Part shown: positions 36,805-45,362 of the stretch, one piece after another
How positions within the stretch are numbered: position 1 is the stretch's first letter
Layout of the letters: each line of letters starts with the position of its first letter
Assembly (NCBI GenBank): GCA_965263285.1
Contig: CBDHHD010000016.1
Location: 1,054,001 to 1,118,000, forward strand
Origin: JASGCP01 sp965263285
GTDB taxonomy: Bacteria; Bacteroidota; Bacteroidia; Chitinophagales; Chitinophagaceae
Direction: 5' to 3'
DNA: 64,000 nucleotides
The notes under the pieces: model-generated
What the model was told of the DNA's origin: nothing
Seen by the model: the letters and a program-made list of their open reading frames with translations, nothing else
Databases searched by the model: none
Position numbers and translations under genes: made by a program

Positions 36805-37731
36805 TTATCGAATCGTTACTTTCATAAGAGATAAGAGATTATTTAAATCCTCATGAGAATAAAAATGAATAGTAATAGTACCTTGTTGTTGTTTGTTTTT
36901 TTTAAAAGCTACTTTTGTTCCTAAGTAACGAGTTAAAGCGTCTTCTACTTGTTTGTCAGGTGCTGACAATGGAGATAAAGATGTTTTCTTGTTTTTTGTA
37001 GTGGCGGACAAAGTAGATAAATCTTTTGCTCTTGCTTCTGTTTGTCGTACACTTAAATGTTTTTCAAGGATTTCTTTAAATAGTAATAATTGATGGTCGA
37101 TATGAATAAGTCCCGTTAAACATCGTGCATGTCCCATACTAATTTTATTTTCTCTTACGGAGGATTGAATAGTAGGAGGTAATTTTAATAATCGAATATA
37201 ATTGGTAACGGTACTTCTTTCCTTTCCTATTCTATCTGCTACTTGCTCTTGTGTAAGTAAAAGCTCATCCATGAGTCGTTTATAGCTTATGGCTATTTCC
37301 ATGGCATTTAGATTTTCTCTTTGAAGATTTTCAAGCAAGGCTAGTTCTAGTAGTTGATTGTCGTTGGTGTGTCTAATATATACAGGTACTTCTTTTAATC
37401 CTGCTATTTTAGATGCCCGTAACCGTCTTTCTCCTGCAATTAATTGATAGAATCCATTAGATAATTGACTCACCGTAAGTGGTTGTATTAACTGATGGAT
37501 TTTAATAGATAAGGCTAATTCATGGAGGGAAGCCTCATCGAAATCTTTTCTTGGTTGATGCGGATTGACAATAATTTTTTCCAAAGGAACTACATGAGTG
37601 CTTATTGCTTTTTCTGCCCATTCGGTTTTTAATTCATTGGGAGCATTTTTAAAATCATCGCTAATGCCTTTTAATAGGGAATCAAGCCCCTTTCCTACCA
37701 TGTCTTTATTTGATGCTTTATGGTAACTCAT
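36805..37731 (-). CDS. parB: Chromosome partitioning protein ParB
   Basis: 308 residues. ParB CTPase/N-terminal domain 'PLEKIIVNPHQPRKDFDE' and 'YQLIAGERRLRASKIAGL' (GERRxRA box), then the helix-turn-helix 'LTQEQVADRIGKERSTVTNYIRLLKLP' and a C-terminal dimerisation segment. It binds parS and condenses the origin region. It overlaps parA by ATGA. I saw no canonical parS in this window but could not search exhaustively. Confidence 0.96.
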   Translation of the reverse strand: MSYHKASNKDMVGKGLDSLLKGISDDFKNAPNELKTEWAEKAISTHVVPLEKIIVNPHQPRKDFDEASLHELALSIKIHQLIQPLTVSQLSNGFYQLIAGERRLRASKIAGLKEVPVYIRHTNDNQLLELALLENLQRENLNAMEIAISYKRLMDELLLTQEQVADRIGKERSTVTNYIRLLKLPPTIQSSVRENKISMGHARCLTGLIHIDHQLLLFKEILEKHLSVRQTEARAKDLSTLSATTKNKKTSLSPLSAPDKQVEDALTRYLGTKVAFKKNKQQQGTITIHFYSHEDLNNLLSLMKVTIR

Positions 37732-38549
37732 ATAATTTCTATTTTTGTATGTGAATAGTTATTTGAATTTTTAGTAAGCGGAGTCATATTATTTTTTTGA
37801 ACGATTTCTCTTGCTAGATTTAAATAATTAATAGCTCCCTTGCATTCGGCATCGTATAAAATAATAGGTTTGCCTACACTAGGCGCTTCACTTAATTTAG
37901 AATTTCTATGAATAATTGTTTGTAAAACAATATCATTAAAATGTTTTTTTAATTCGCCTACTACTTGATTACAAAGTCGTAATCTGCTATCATACATGGT
38001 CATCAAAATGCCTTCAATGGTTAAACCTGTATTTAATCTATTTTGTACTATTTTAATGGTATGTAATAACTTACCTAATCCTTCTAAAGCAAAAAACTCA
38101 CATTGAACAGGAATTAATACACTATCTGCTGCTACTAAGGTATTAACGGTAATAAGCCCTAAAGAAGGAGAACAATCAATGATAATGAAATCATATTGTT
38201 GTTTAATAGGTTTTAGCAATTCTCTTAATAATAATTCTCTATTGGGTAAATTGATAATTTCTATTTCGGCACCCACTAAATCAATATGCGAGGGTATTAA
38301 AGATAAATAAGGAATGTCTGTTGTTAATACAATTTGCTCTAATGGGGTTTGTTGTATAATGCTATCATATAAACTTACCCTAATGTTTTGTAAATTAAAC
38401 CCTAGGCCCGTTGTGCAATTAGCCTGTGGGTCTGCATCAATCAATAAAGTTTTAAATTCTAATCCAGCTAAACTAGCAGCTAAATTAATGGCTGTAGTAG
38501 TTTTTCCTACCCCTCCTTTTTGATTTGCTATAGCAATAATTTTTGACAT
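37728..38549 (-). CDS. parA: Chromosome partitioning ATPase ParA
   Basis: 273 residues from ATG 38549. Deviant Walker A 'KGGVGKTTTAINLA' close to the N-terminus, 'LLIDADPQANCTTGLG' and 'FIIIDCSPSLGLITVNTL' (Walker B). ParA ATPase drives origin segregation with ParB. A longer frame to 38588 is disfavoured because the promoter box TATATTTG (minus, 38586-38593) predicts a transcript start near 38579. The location about 28 kb from the oriC candidate supports a chromosomal role. Confidence 0.96.
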   Translation of the reverse strand: MSKIIAIANQKGGVGKTTTAINLAASLAGLEFKTLLIDADPQANCTTGLGFNLQNIRVSLYDSIIQQTPLEQIVLTTDIPYLSLIPSHIDLVGAEIEIINLPNRELLLRELLKPIKQQYDFIIIDCSPSLGLITVNTLVAADSVLIPVQCEFFALEGLGKLLHTIKIVQNRLNTGLTIEGILMTMYDSRLRLCNQVVGELKKHFNDIVLQTIIHRNSKLSEAPSVGKPIILYDAECKGAINYLNLAREIVQKNNMTPLTKNSNNYSHTKIEII

Positions 38550-38585
38550 GTTGATTATAATATAACAATAAAAGAATATATACAG

Positions 38586-38593
38586 CAAATATA
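38586..38593 (-). promoter_or_regulatory. -7 box of the parA-parB-DUF5683 operon
   Basis: TATATTTG on the minus strand, leader about 30 bases to the parA ATG. Confidence 0.45.
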
Positions 38594-38680
38594 CTCATTT
38601 TATTCTTATTAAGCAAGCACTTGAAACTTAAAGAGTATTTACATGATTCTTTAGAATATGAAGATACATTTCAATATTTT

Positions 38681-39191
38681 GGTATAACGACTTTTTTAGT
38701 GAGCAGGTATTAAAATACACCTTTTTTTTGTAATGACTCAGGTATAGGTTTATCATTTATTTTTTATATCTTTTTCTTTCTTTTGTCTTGATACAAAAGA
38801 AAGAAACAAAGAAAAAATCAAGCCTGCAGATAAAGAGCTACAAAACTACGGCTCGCTACGCTAGCGAGAATGAATGGGAGGCGGTTAGGTATGAATCGTT
38901 ATGATGAGCTTATCCATAGGTATCTTTTATGTACATACTTTATGCTCATCATAACGATTCATATATAAAAATGTCCGCCTCCACATTCTCGCTGGTCGCT
39001 TCGCTCACCTCGTTTTGTAACGCTCTTTATCTGAGGGCAGTCCTCATCAGATATTTCCTATTATTTCCATGTTTATATGTATGTAATCATCCATGCTTCT
39101 AGCACCTCAAAAAAAGTCGTAGCCAAAAATAAATTGGTTTTTTTAAAAATATATTATCTTTGTCCTTGCTCACTAAAAAAATCGTTATTCC
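38681..39191 (+). mobile_element. Nested mobile element, A-type ends (copy A4), with outward promoter
   Basis: 511 bp with perfect 8-bp duplication AATATTTT (38673-38680, 39192-39199). This clean copy shows the full plan: A end; T/A hairpin of 14 perfect pairs around about 38769-38803; outer palindrome arms (about 38821-38880 with 38975-39042); central stem GAATCGTTATGATGAGC (38893-38909) pairing perfectly with 38944-38960; inverted D end; promoter TTG (39134-39136), 18 bases, TATCTTTG (39155-39162); inverted A end. The promoter faces the lipoprotein gene starting at 39280. Confidence 0.92.
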
Positions 39192-39279
39192 AATATTTTT
39201 ACTATACATAGCAATAGGTGACGGGTAATGAATTAAACTTTTATCTATTATTTTTGTCTATTATTTAAAATATTATACA

Positions 39280-40604
39280 ATGAAACCTCATATAATTAAG
39301 GGATTCAAAAGTAGCTTTTTTTTGTTGTTTGTGGTTATAACCATCGCTATAATTAGTTGTAAAAAAAGTACTAATTCACCATCCACACCAAATTTGTCTA
39401 GCGCTATTGTGGTAACAGGAGCTAATGGTACTATTTTGCGAAGTACAGATCAAGGGGTAACATTTCAATCGTATCCTTTGCTTACTTCTTCGGGTAAAAA
39501 TTTTAATGGATCTATTAGGGCAGTGGCAACTTCGACAAATGGTACATTGGTTTTTGCTGCCGAAAACACTAGCTCGTCGGATTTATCTACTGCCTCAGGA
39601 TTTTCTTTTACAGGAACAAACTATTCTGCTGGTATTAAATATGGTAATGTATCTACCAGTTCGCCACAAGCATTATATTCAGATATTGTGTATGATATAT
39701 CTCCACAAGCTATTAATGATCCTATAATGGAGGTACTATCTTAGCAGTAGGACAAAATGGACTTGTCTATAGTAATAATGGAGGCATTAGTTTTACCACT
39801 GGAAAACCTAGTCTTTCTTCAGCTCAACTAAATCTACAAATACAATCGGCAAATGTAACTCCTGCGGCTGATCTCAATTCTTGTACTGCTGTTATTTTTG
39901 ATCCTGAAAATGGAATGAATGCTTTTGCAGTAGGGATACATCCTACTATTGCAGGAGATACTAATAGTACTAAATGTATGGTATTAATGAGTACAGATGG
40001 AGCTGCAACTTGGACAGATATATCTGATTATACAGTAATGGCTCAATCAGATTCGGCAACATCTGTTTCGGTGTCTACACAAGGGGTGGTGGCTGTTGCT
40101 ACAAATACGGGTAATGTGTATATAGGTATGCCTTCTACAACAATGATAAATGGTAATATAACGGCAACTACAAATTATAATTGGTTTATATCAAAACCTT
40201 CAACAAGTCGTTCCTCTATAAAGAGTGTTGTTTTTAATCCTAAAAACTATCAAAATCTAATGGCAGTAAGTAATGCAGGATTAATATCAGTAGGATCTTT
40301 TAGCTCTAATTTTGCTACGCCCACAAAGATACATACTACACAAACAAATCAAGCTATACAAACAAATCCTATTGAGTGGACTTCTTTGCAATTGCCAAGC
40401 GGAGTGCCTTCTAATATTTCTTTAAATGGTATAGCAATTGATCCAAATAATAGTAATGCCTATATAGTAGGTAATACTAGTGCTACTACGGGCATGATAT
40501 TGAAATATAGTTATATGAATAATGCATGGGTTAATGGTACTGTAATGAACCCTATACTCAGTGACGCATTTAATGCTATTACTATACGACCTATTGGTAA
40601 TTGA
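39280..40604 (+). pseudogene. Frameshifted Asp-box (BNR-like) lipoprotein
   Basis: The first frame (39280-39744) has a lipobox with Cys27 (AIISC). The second (to 40604) continues the same protein after an apparent one-base deletion near 39719-39723, where 'SYNGGTILAVGQNGLVYSNNGGISF' reads on in the other frame. Asp-box-like beta-propeller repeats are visible: 'GANGTILRSTDQGVTF', 'GQNGLVYSNNGGISF', 'MVLMSTDGAATWTD'. Intact it would be about 440 residues at the cell surface. A sequencing error is possible. Confidence 0.65.
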
Positions 40605-40622
40605 GTAGAACTTTAAAAATAG

Positions 40623-40837
40623 GTAACTACTCAGGTATAGGTTCATATTTGATTTTTTATATCTTTTTCTTGATACAAAATTGAAAGTTGAAAATTGAAA
40701 GTTGAAAATTGAAAGTTGAAAGTTGTTATTTTCATACTTATAATTATTCGATCATCCATACACTTAATGAAACCTATTGAGTTAACTAAGTAGTTACAAC
40801 TGTATTGCTCTTTAGCACCTGAAAAAAAGATTTAGCC
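40623..40837 (+). repeat. Core-element remnant containing a 15-bp tandem repeat
   Basis: GTAACTACTCAGGTATAG at 40623 and an inverted D end at 40807-40837 bound a decayed unit. Its middle holds about three tandem copies of a 15-base word (ttgaaagttgaaaat) at 40681-40725, replacing the palindrome. Confidence 0.55.
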
Positions 40838-40933
40838 GTAGATATGGTATAACAACTTATTTCTTGTGCCCTATTTATTTAGTATTTGCTTAGTTTTAGT
40901 TTTAGTTAGAGTATAGATTTAGCTGAGTAAAAA

Positions 40934-40967
40934 AAAGGGATATGTAATTTGTTTTACATATCCCTTT
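40934..40967 (-). terminator. Rho-independent terminator of the 40994-42373 gene
   Basis: A perfect 14-bp stem (40934-40947 with 40954-40967) and a 6-base loop. On the minus strand it is followed by a run of T's (from the A's at 40929-40936), right after the stop at 40994. Confidence 0.85.
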
Positions 40968-40993
40968 CTAATATTTAATGAGTTATCTTTTAG

Positions 40994-42373
40994 TTATGGA
41001 CTCACTGTTAAAGTAGACAAGTTGATTGTTTGTGATGTGCCACTAGCGCTTGTTATTTTAACAGATTGCATAATAGAACCTGTTACTTTTGAAGCTTTGT
41101 AACCAAGTGTATCTGATGTGTTAGCTCCTATTCTTGCATTGTTAACAACTGCAGACGCATATTGGGGATTAGCACTATTATATACAAGCGAATCTATCTT
41201 ACTTACCTGAGGATCGAAGCTAGATATATTTGCATTATATAACTGAGCTAAAGTATCGCCATTGCTACTATTTAATGATATGGTAAAAGGGGTTAGTCCT
41301 GAGTTACCTAATGTATCAATAACAATTGCTGTATATGCTACGCTGCTAGTGGGGATAGAGATAGATAACATATTACTGGGTGTCCAAGCAGATAAGGCAG
41401 GCAAAAGCGTCAATTTAAAAGAAGGGGCTGTGGTTTGTAGAGAAATAGTTTGATTACTTGTATCTCCAAAGGCAGGATTATTAGATATTTGTACAGTAAT
41501 ATTAATGCTACCACCAGTGCCATAAGATTCTTTAGCAATATACAAGAGGGTATCTTTATACTGATTTGATTTGTCTAATAGAATTGTTTTTGAAGTATTA
41601 GGTAAGAGCGTATCATATTGCCTTACAAAAGAAGTGTTAATTATTCTATATAGCGTATCGCCATTAGTGCTAGTAACTTTTGCATAGAAAGGTCCAGTGC
41701 TAATACCTTTTGGTCTAACACTCGTATCTACTGATAGTGTAAAGTAAGCGCTATCTGGTTGAGTCTTTCCTGGTGTTAGCATGGTTGGATTAGCAGAGAA
41801 AGGGGTGATACTTGCTTTAAATGAAGATCCTACCGTAAAGTTAATGGGAATATTAATAGAATATCCTTGGCTATTAGAAATAGTTACATTCATAGAAATA
41901 TTTCCCGTAATTTTTCTTGCCAAATAAGCAAGGGTATCATTGGTGTATCCTACTCGATCATTACTTATTTGAACTTTTTTTCCTGGTGTTAAGGTATCAT
42001 TTTTTATTTTAGTAAAGTCAGGTGGAAGCTTAAGCGCGAGATTGTATAATTGGTATAGGGTATCTCCATTATTTGATGTTACCGTAATGTAAAATGGACC
42101 TTGAGCCGGATTATTTTGTGTATTGATTTTTAAATCAAACAAAATTCCAGATTGTATAAATGCGTCATTAGAAGCATTGCTACTACCCGTGCTAGGGTTA
42201 ATCCAATTAGGTCCTGGGGTTAACATGTTACGCGTAATAGTTGCAGTAAATGGTCCAGATGGTGCGGGTGGGGTAGGTGTATTTGAGTTGCTATTAGGTT
42301 TAGTACAACTAAATAACAAAACAGCTGACAGCAGAATAAAAAGTGGGGATAAAAGAGAAAAACAATATTTCAT
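40994..42373 (-). CDS. Lipoprotein with three tandem beta-sandwich-like repeats
   Basis: 459 residues from ATG 42373 (the frame opens 63 bases earlier, but the signal peptide starts here). Lipobox with Cys23 (LLFSC), Pro/Asn linker, then three repeats of about 135-145 residues, each with a 'GPFY-x-x-V-x-S-x-NGDTLY' type strand pair and a later 'DTL-x-Y-x-A-x-K-x-x-G' strand. Probably surface exposed; family unknown. It shares style with the NHL lipoprotein at 20024. A strong terminator follows. Confidence 0.75.
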   Translation of the reverse strand: MKYCFSLLSPLFILLSAVLLFSCTKPNSNSNTPTPPAPSGPFTATITRNMLTPGPNWINPSTGSSNASNDAFIQSGILFDLKINTQNNPAQGPFYITVTSNNGDTLYQLYNLALKLPPDFTKIKNDTLTPGKKVQISNDRVGYTNDTLAYLARKITGNISMNVTISNSQGYSINIPINFTVGSSFKASITPFSANPTMLTPGKTQPDSAYFTLSVDTSVRPKGISTGPFYAKVTSTNGDTLYRIINTSFVRQYDTLLPNTSKTILLDKSNQYKDTLLYIAKESYGTGGSINITVQISNNPAFGDTSNQTISLQTTAPSFKLTLLPALSAWTPSNMLSISIPTSSVAYTAIVIDTLGNSGLTPFTISLNSSNGDTLAQLYNANISSFDPQVSKIDSLVYNSANPQYASAVVNNARIGANTSDTLGYKASKVTGSIMQSVKITSASGTSQTINLSTLTVSP

Positions 42374-42455
42374 ATGGGTAATATATAATGTATTATAAAA
42401 AGGTAAAGATACTATTTTTTTGTAATATGATACCATTATAAAATGTGGTAGGTGG

Positions 42456-42565
42456 TAGACTACGGCTTTTTTTGAGGTGTTGGAAGCATGGATTATTACA
42501 TGTTATGGTTCACAAGATTATTGATGAAAGTTTATGCCTTAGCACCTGAAAAAAGATGCAGTCTT
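42456..42565 (+). repeat. Miniature D-type repeat
   Basis: About 110 bp between a D-like end (gactacggctttttttgagg) and an inverted D-like end (gcacctgaaaaaagatgcag). The palindrome is gone. No target duplication is visible. Confidence 0.5.
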
Positions 42566-42680
42566 CATAGTATTTATACTTGTAGGTAAAAATATAGTTG
42601 TACTTTTGAGCTTCATAATTTTTTTATTATATTTGTTTGTACGATTTATCATTATCATTTTATTTATATTTGTTGTAGAT

Positions 42681-43085
42681 ATGGTTAAAAAAAAAGCCAA
42701 TGTAGCATCTAAGAAGTCGGTTTATGCTCATTCTATATTATTCTCTACCATTATTGATGCCATTGCTGCTAAAAAAGGAGAAAACATTATAAGTATCAAT
42801 TTACAACAAGTGCCTGGAGCCATTGTTGACTTTTTTATTATTTGTGAAGCAAATAATACCATACAACTTCGTTCTATTTATGATTATGTAATTGAACAAG
42901 CAAAAGGAATATGCAAGGAAACACCTTATCAATCTCATATTAAAAATATGTCTCAATGGCTAACAATAGATTTTATTCATATTGTTGTACATATTATGCA
43001 TCCACAAGCTCGCCATTACTATCAAATTGAGGAATTATGGAGTGATGCATCCATTGAAAAGTATTTCTCCTCTTCCTTACAATAA
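42681..43085 (+). CDS. rsfS: Ribosome silencing factor RsfS
   Basis: 134 residues from ATG 42681. RsfS signature: 'IDAIAAKKGENIISINLQQVPGAIVDFFIICEANNTIQLRSI' and 'WLTIDFIHIVVHIMHPQARHYYQIEELWSDA'. It binds L14 (uL14) and blocks subunit joining in starvation. A longer frame from 42606 adds an unlikely hydrophobic tail. TAnnTTTG boxes at 42601-42608 and 42628-42635 may drive the rsfS-ftsH pair; ftsH follows after 27 bases. Confidence 0.93.
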   Translation: MVKKKANVASKKSVYAHSILFSTIIDAIAAKKGENIISINLQQVPGAIVDFFIICEANNTIQLRSIYDYVIEQAKGICKETPYQSHIKNMSQWLTIDFIHIVVHIMHPQARHYYQIEELWSDASIEKYFSSSLQ

Positions 43086-43112
43086 TTTGTTACCTTTGTT
43101 TTTTATTATTAT

Positions 43113-45098
43113 ATGCCTAACTCAAATAACATTAATCTTAACAATACGCCTAAAGTGCCAAGAGGTAAAAACAAAAAAAAATTTTCTGGATATTGGATAT
43201 ATGCCATTTTAGCTATCGCACTAATTGGATATAACTTATTAGATCTTGGATCTCCAGATTCCATAGAAATCACCCAACAGCAGTTCTTTCAAAATATGCT
43301 TGCTAAAGGCGATGTATCGAAAATGGATTTTATTAAAAATAAAAACCTTGTTCGTATTTATATTTATAAAGATAGCTTAGCAAAAAAAGTTATGTATAAA
43401 GATATGCTTAACAAACTACCTAAGCCGGCACAAGATAAAGTGATTGCCAATGCAAGTGCTACTCCATTATATGAGTTTAAAGTAACAGATTGGCCTAGTT
43501 TTAATAGATCATTAGATGAATTTTATCAACAACATAGTCGTTTAACTCCTGTTGGATATACGGTAAAAGAAGAAACAGATTGGTTTGGATCTTCATTATT
43601 TAACACTTTTATTACACTATTGTTGATGTTTGGCTTATGGTTTCTCTTTATGCGCAAGATGAGTGGTGGAGGTGGTGGAGCTGGTGGGCTTTTTAATATA
43701 GGAAAAAGCAAGGCACAACTTTTTGAAAAAGGAGGTACAAAAGTAAATATCACTTTTGCTGATGTTGCAGGATTAGACGAAGCAAAAGTAGAAGTAATGG
43801 AAATTGTTGACTTTTTAAAAAATCCTAAAAAATATACCTCATTAGGGGGAAAAATTCCTAAAGGTGCATTATTAGTAGGTCCTCCAGGTACCGGTAAAAC
43901 ATTATTAGCCAAAGCAATGGCAGGGGAAGCACAAGTTCCATTTTTTAGTATCAGCGGAAGTGATTTTGTTGAGATGTTTGTAGGAGTAGGAGCGAGTAGG
44001 GTACGCGATTTATTTAAACAAGCAAGAGAAAAAGCGCCTTGTATTATTTTTATTGACGAAATTGATGCTATTGGACGAGCGAGAGGTAAAAATGCCATTA
44101 TGAGTAACGATGAAAGAGAGAATACCCTTAATCAGCTACTCGTTGAAATGGATGGGTTTGCAGGAGATGTAGGTATTATTATTGTTGCAGCTACCAATCG
44201 CCCTGATGTATTAGACTCTGCATTATTGCGTCCTGGTAGATTTGATCGACAAATTGAAATTGATAAACCTGATTTAAAAGGAAGAGAAGCTATATTTAAA
44301 GTGCATCTAGCTCCCATTAAAGTAGCAGAACATCTTAATCTTCGTAAACTATCTGAGCAAACACCTGGCTTTGCTGGTGCCGATATTGCTAATGTATGTA
44401 ATGAAGCTGCTCTTATTGCTGCAAGAAAAGAAAAGACTTTTGTAGATATGAACGATTTTCACGATGCTATTGACCGCGTAATTGGAGGACTAGAAAAGAA
44501 AAATAAAATTATCTCTCCCGAAGAAAAGAAAATTATTGCCTACCACGAAGCAGGTCATGCAGTATGTGGTTGGTTTTTAGAAAATGCCTATCCTCTTTTA
44601 AAAGTTACAATCGTACCTCGAGGCTCAGCAGCGCTAGGCTATGCACAATATACACCCAAAGAGCAATATCTCTATACTGTTGAACAGCTCACCGATCAAA
44701 TGTGTATGACTTTAGGTGGGAGAGCTACAGAAGATGTATTTTTTGGACAAATATCTACTGGTGCATCAAATGACTTACAACAAGTTACAAAAATTGCCTA
44801 TAGCATGGTTGCTATCTATGGAATGAATACCAAATTAGGAAATATTAGCTACTATGAAGCTGGAAATGATCATTCTTTAACAAAACCATATAGTGAAGAA
44901 ACAGGAAAATTAATTGATGAAGAAGTTCGTAATATTATACTTAAAGCATACGAGCAAACTAAAAAAATGATTCAAGAGAAACGAGAAGCGGTAGAAAAAA
45001 TAGCACAAGCACTTCTTGCTAAAGAAGTACTTCATCAATCTGATGTTGAAGAGCTAATTGGAAAAAGACCCTTTGATAAACCTATAGAACCTATTTAG
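43113..45098 (+). CDS. ftsH: ATP-dependent zinc metalloprotease FtsH
   Basis: 661 residues. Membrane segments at about 28-45 and 163-180 flank a periplasmic domain. AAA+ domain: Walker A GPPGTGKT (256-263), Walker B 'IIFIDE' (311-316), second region of homology near 360-380. Zinc motif HEAGH (478-482). A hexameric inner-membrane protease that removes misfolded and regulatory membrane proteins. It follows rsfS as in many Bacteroidota. Confidence 0.98.
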   Translation: MPNSNNINLNNTPKVPRGKNKKKFSGYWIYAILAIALIGYNLLDLGSPDSIEITQQQFFQNMLAKGDVSKMDFIKNKNLVRIYIYKDSLAKKVMYKDMLNKLPKPAQDKVIANASATPLYEFKVTDWPSFNRSLDEFYQQHSRLTPVGYTVKEETDWFGSSLFNTFITLLLMFGLWFLFMRKMSGGGGGAGGLFNIGKSKAQLFEKGGTKVNITFADVAGLDEAKVEVMEIVDFLKNPKKYTSLGGKIPKGALLVGPPGTGKTLLAKAMAGEAQVPFFSISGSDFVEMFVGVGASRVRDLFKQAREKAPCIIFIDEIDAIGRARGKNAIMSNDERENTLNQLLVEMDGFAGDVGIIIVAATNRPDVLDSALLRPGRFDRQIEIDKPDLKGREAIFKVHLAPIKVAEHLNLRKLSEQTPGFAGADIANVCNEAALIAARKEKTFVDMNDFHDAIDRVIGGLEKKNKIISPEEKKIIAYHEAGHAVCGWFLENAYPLLKVTIVPRGSAALGYAQYTPKEQYLYTVEQLTDQMCMTLGGRATEDVFFGQISTGASNDLQQVTKIAYSMVAIYGMNTKLGNISYYEAGNDHSLTKPYSEETGKLIDEEVRNIILKAYEQTKKMIQEKREAVEKIAQALLAKEVLHQSDVEELIGKRPFDKPIEPI

Positions 45099-45117
45099 AT
45101 GATGGTAAAATCCATAA

Positions 45118-45357
45118 CTCCTTAAGTATAGTTGAGTATTCTTTCTTTTGTATCAAGATAAAAGAAAGAGAAAGATATAAAAAACAAATAATGAATCTAT
45201 ACCTGAGTCATTACAAAAAAAAGGTGTATTTTAATACCTGCTCACTAAAAAAGTCGTTATACCAAAAAAGGATGTAGCCGATATAAAATTTTTTTGCAAA
45301 TATGACAAATATCCATTTTATTTTGTATTTTTGCATAATCTCTCACACTAAATTATG
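45118..45357 (+). repeat. Joined right halves of an A-type and a B-type element
   Basis: From about 45138 the T/A hairpin, CTGAGTCATTAC and an A end (complement, to 45263), then a D remnant (to 45279), then the right part of a B element with its promoter box and a diverged B end (ctcacactaaattatgtc, to about 45359). It forms the whole leader of the next operon. Confidence 0.65.
45326..45333 (+). promoter_or_regulatory. Promoter box inside a B-type end, upstream of the secreted-protein operon
   Basis: TATTTTTG matches TAnnTTTG and lies 29 bases before the ATG at 45363. It corresponds to the TATCTTTG of intact B elements: the flanking base changed but the motif is kept. Confidence 0.5.
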
Positions 45358-45362
45358 TCAAT

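Noticed and set aside
43526..44098. A 190-codon reading frame on the minus strand
   Set aside because: It is the shadow of ftsH, whose AAA+ motifs are all in the plus-strand frame.
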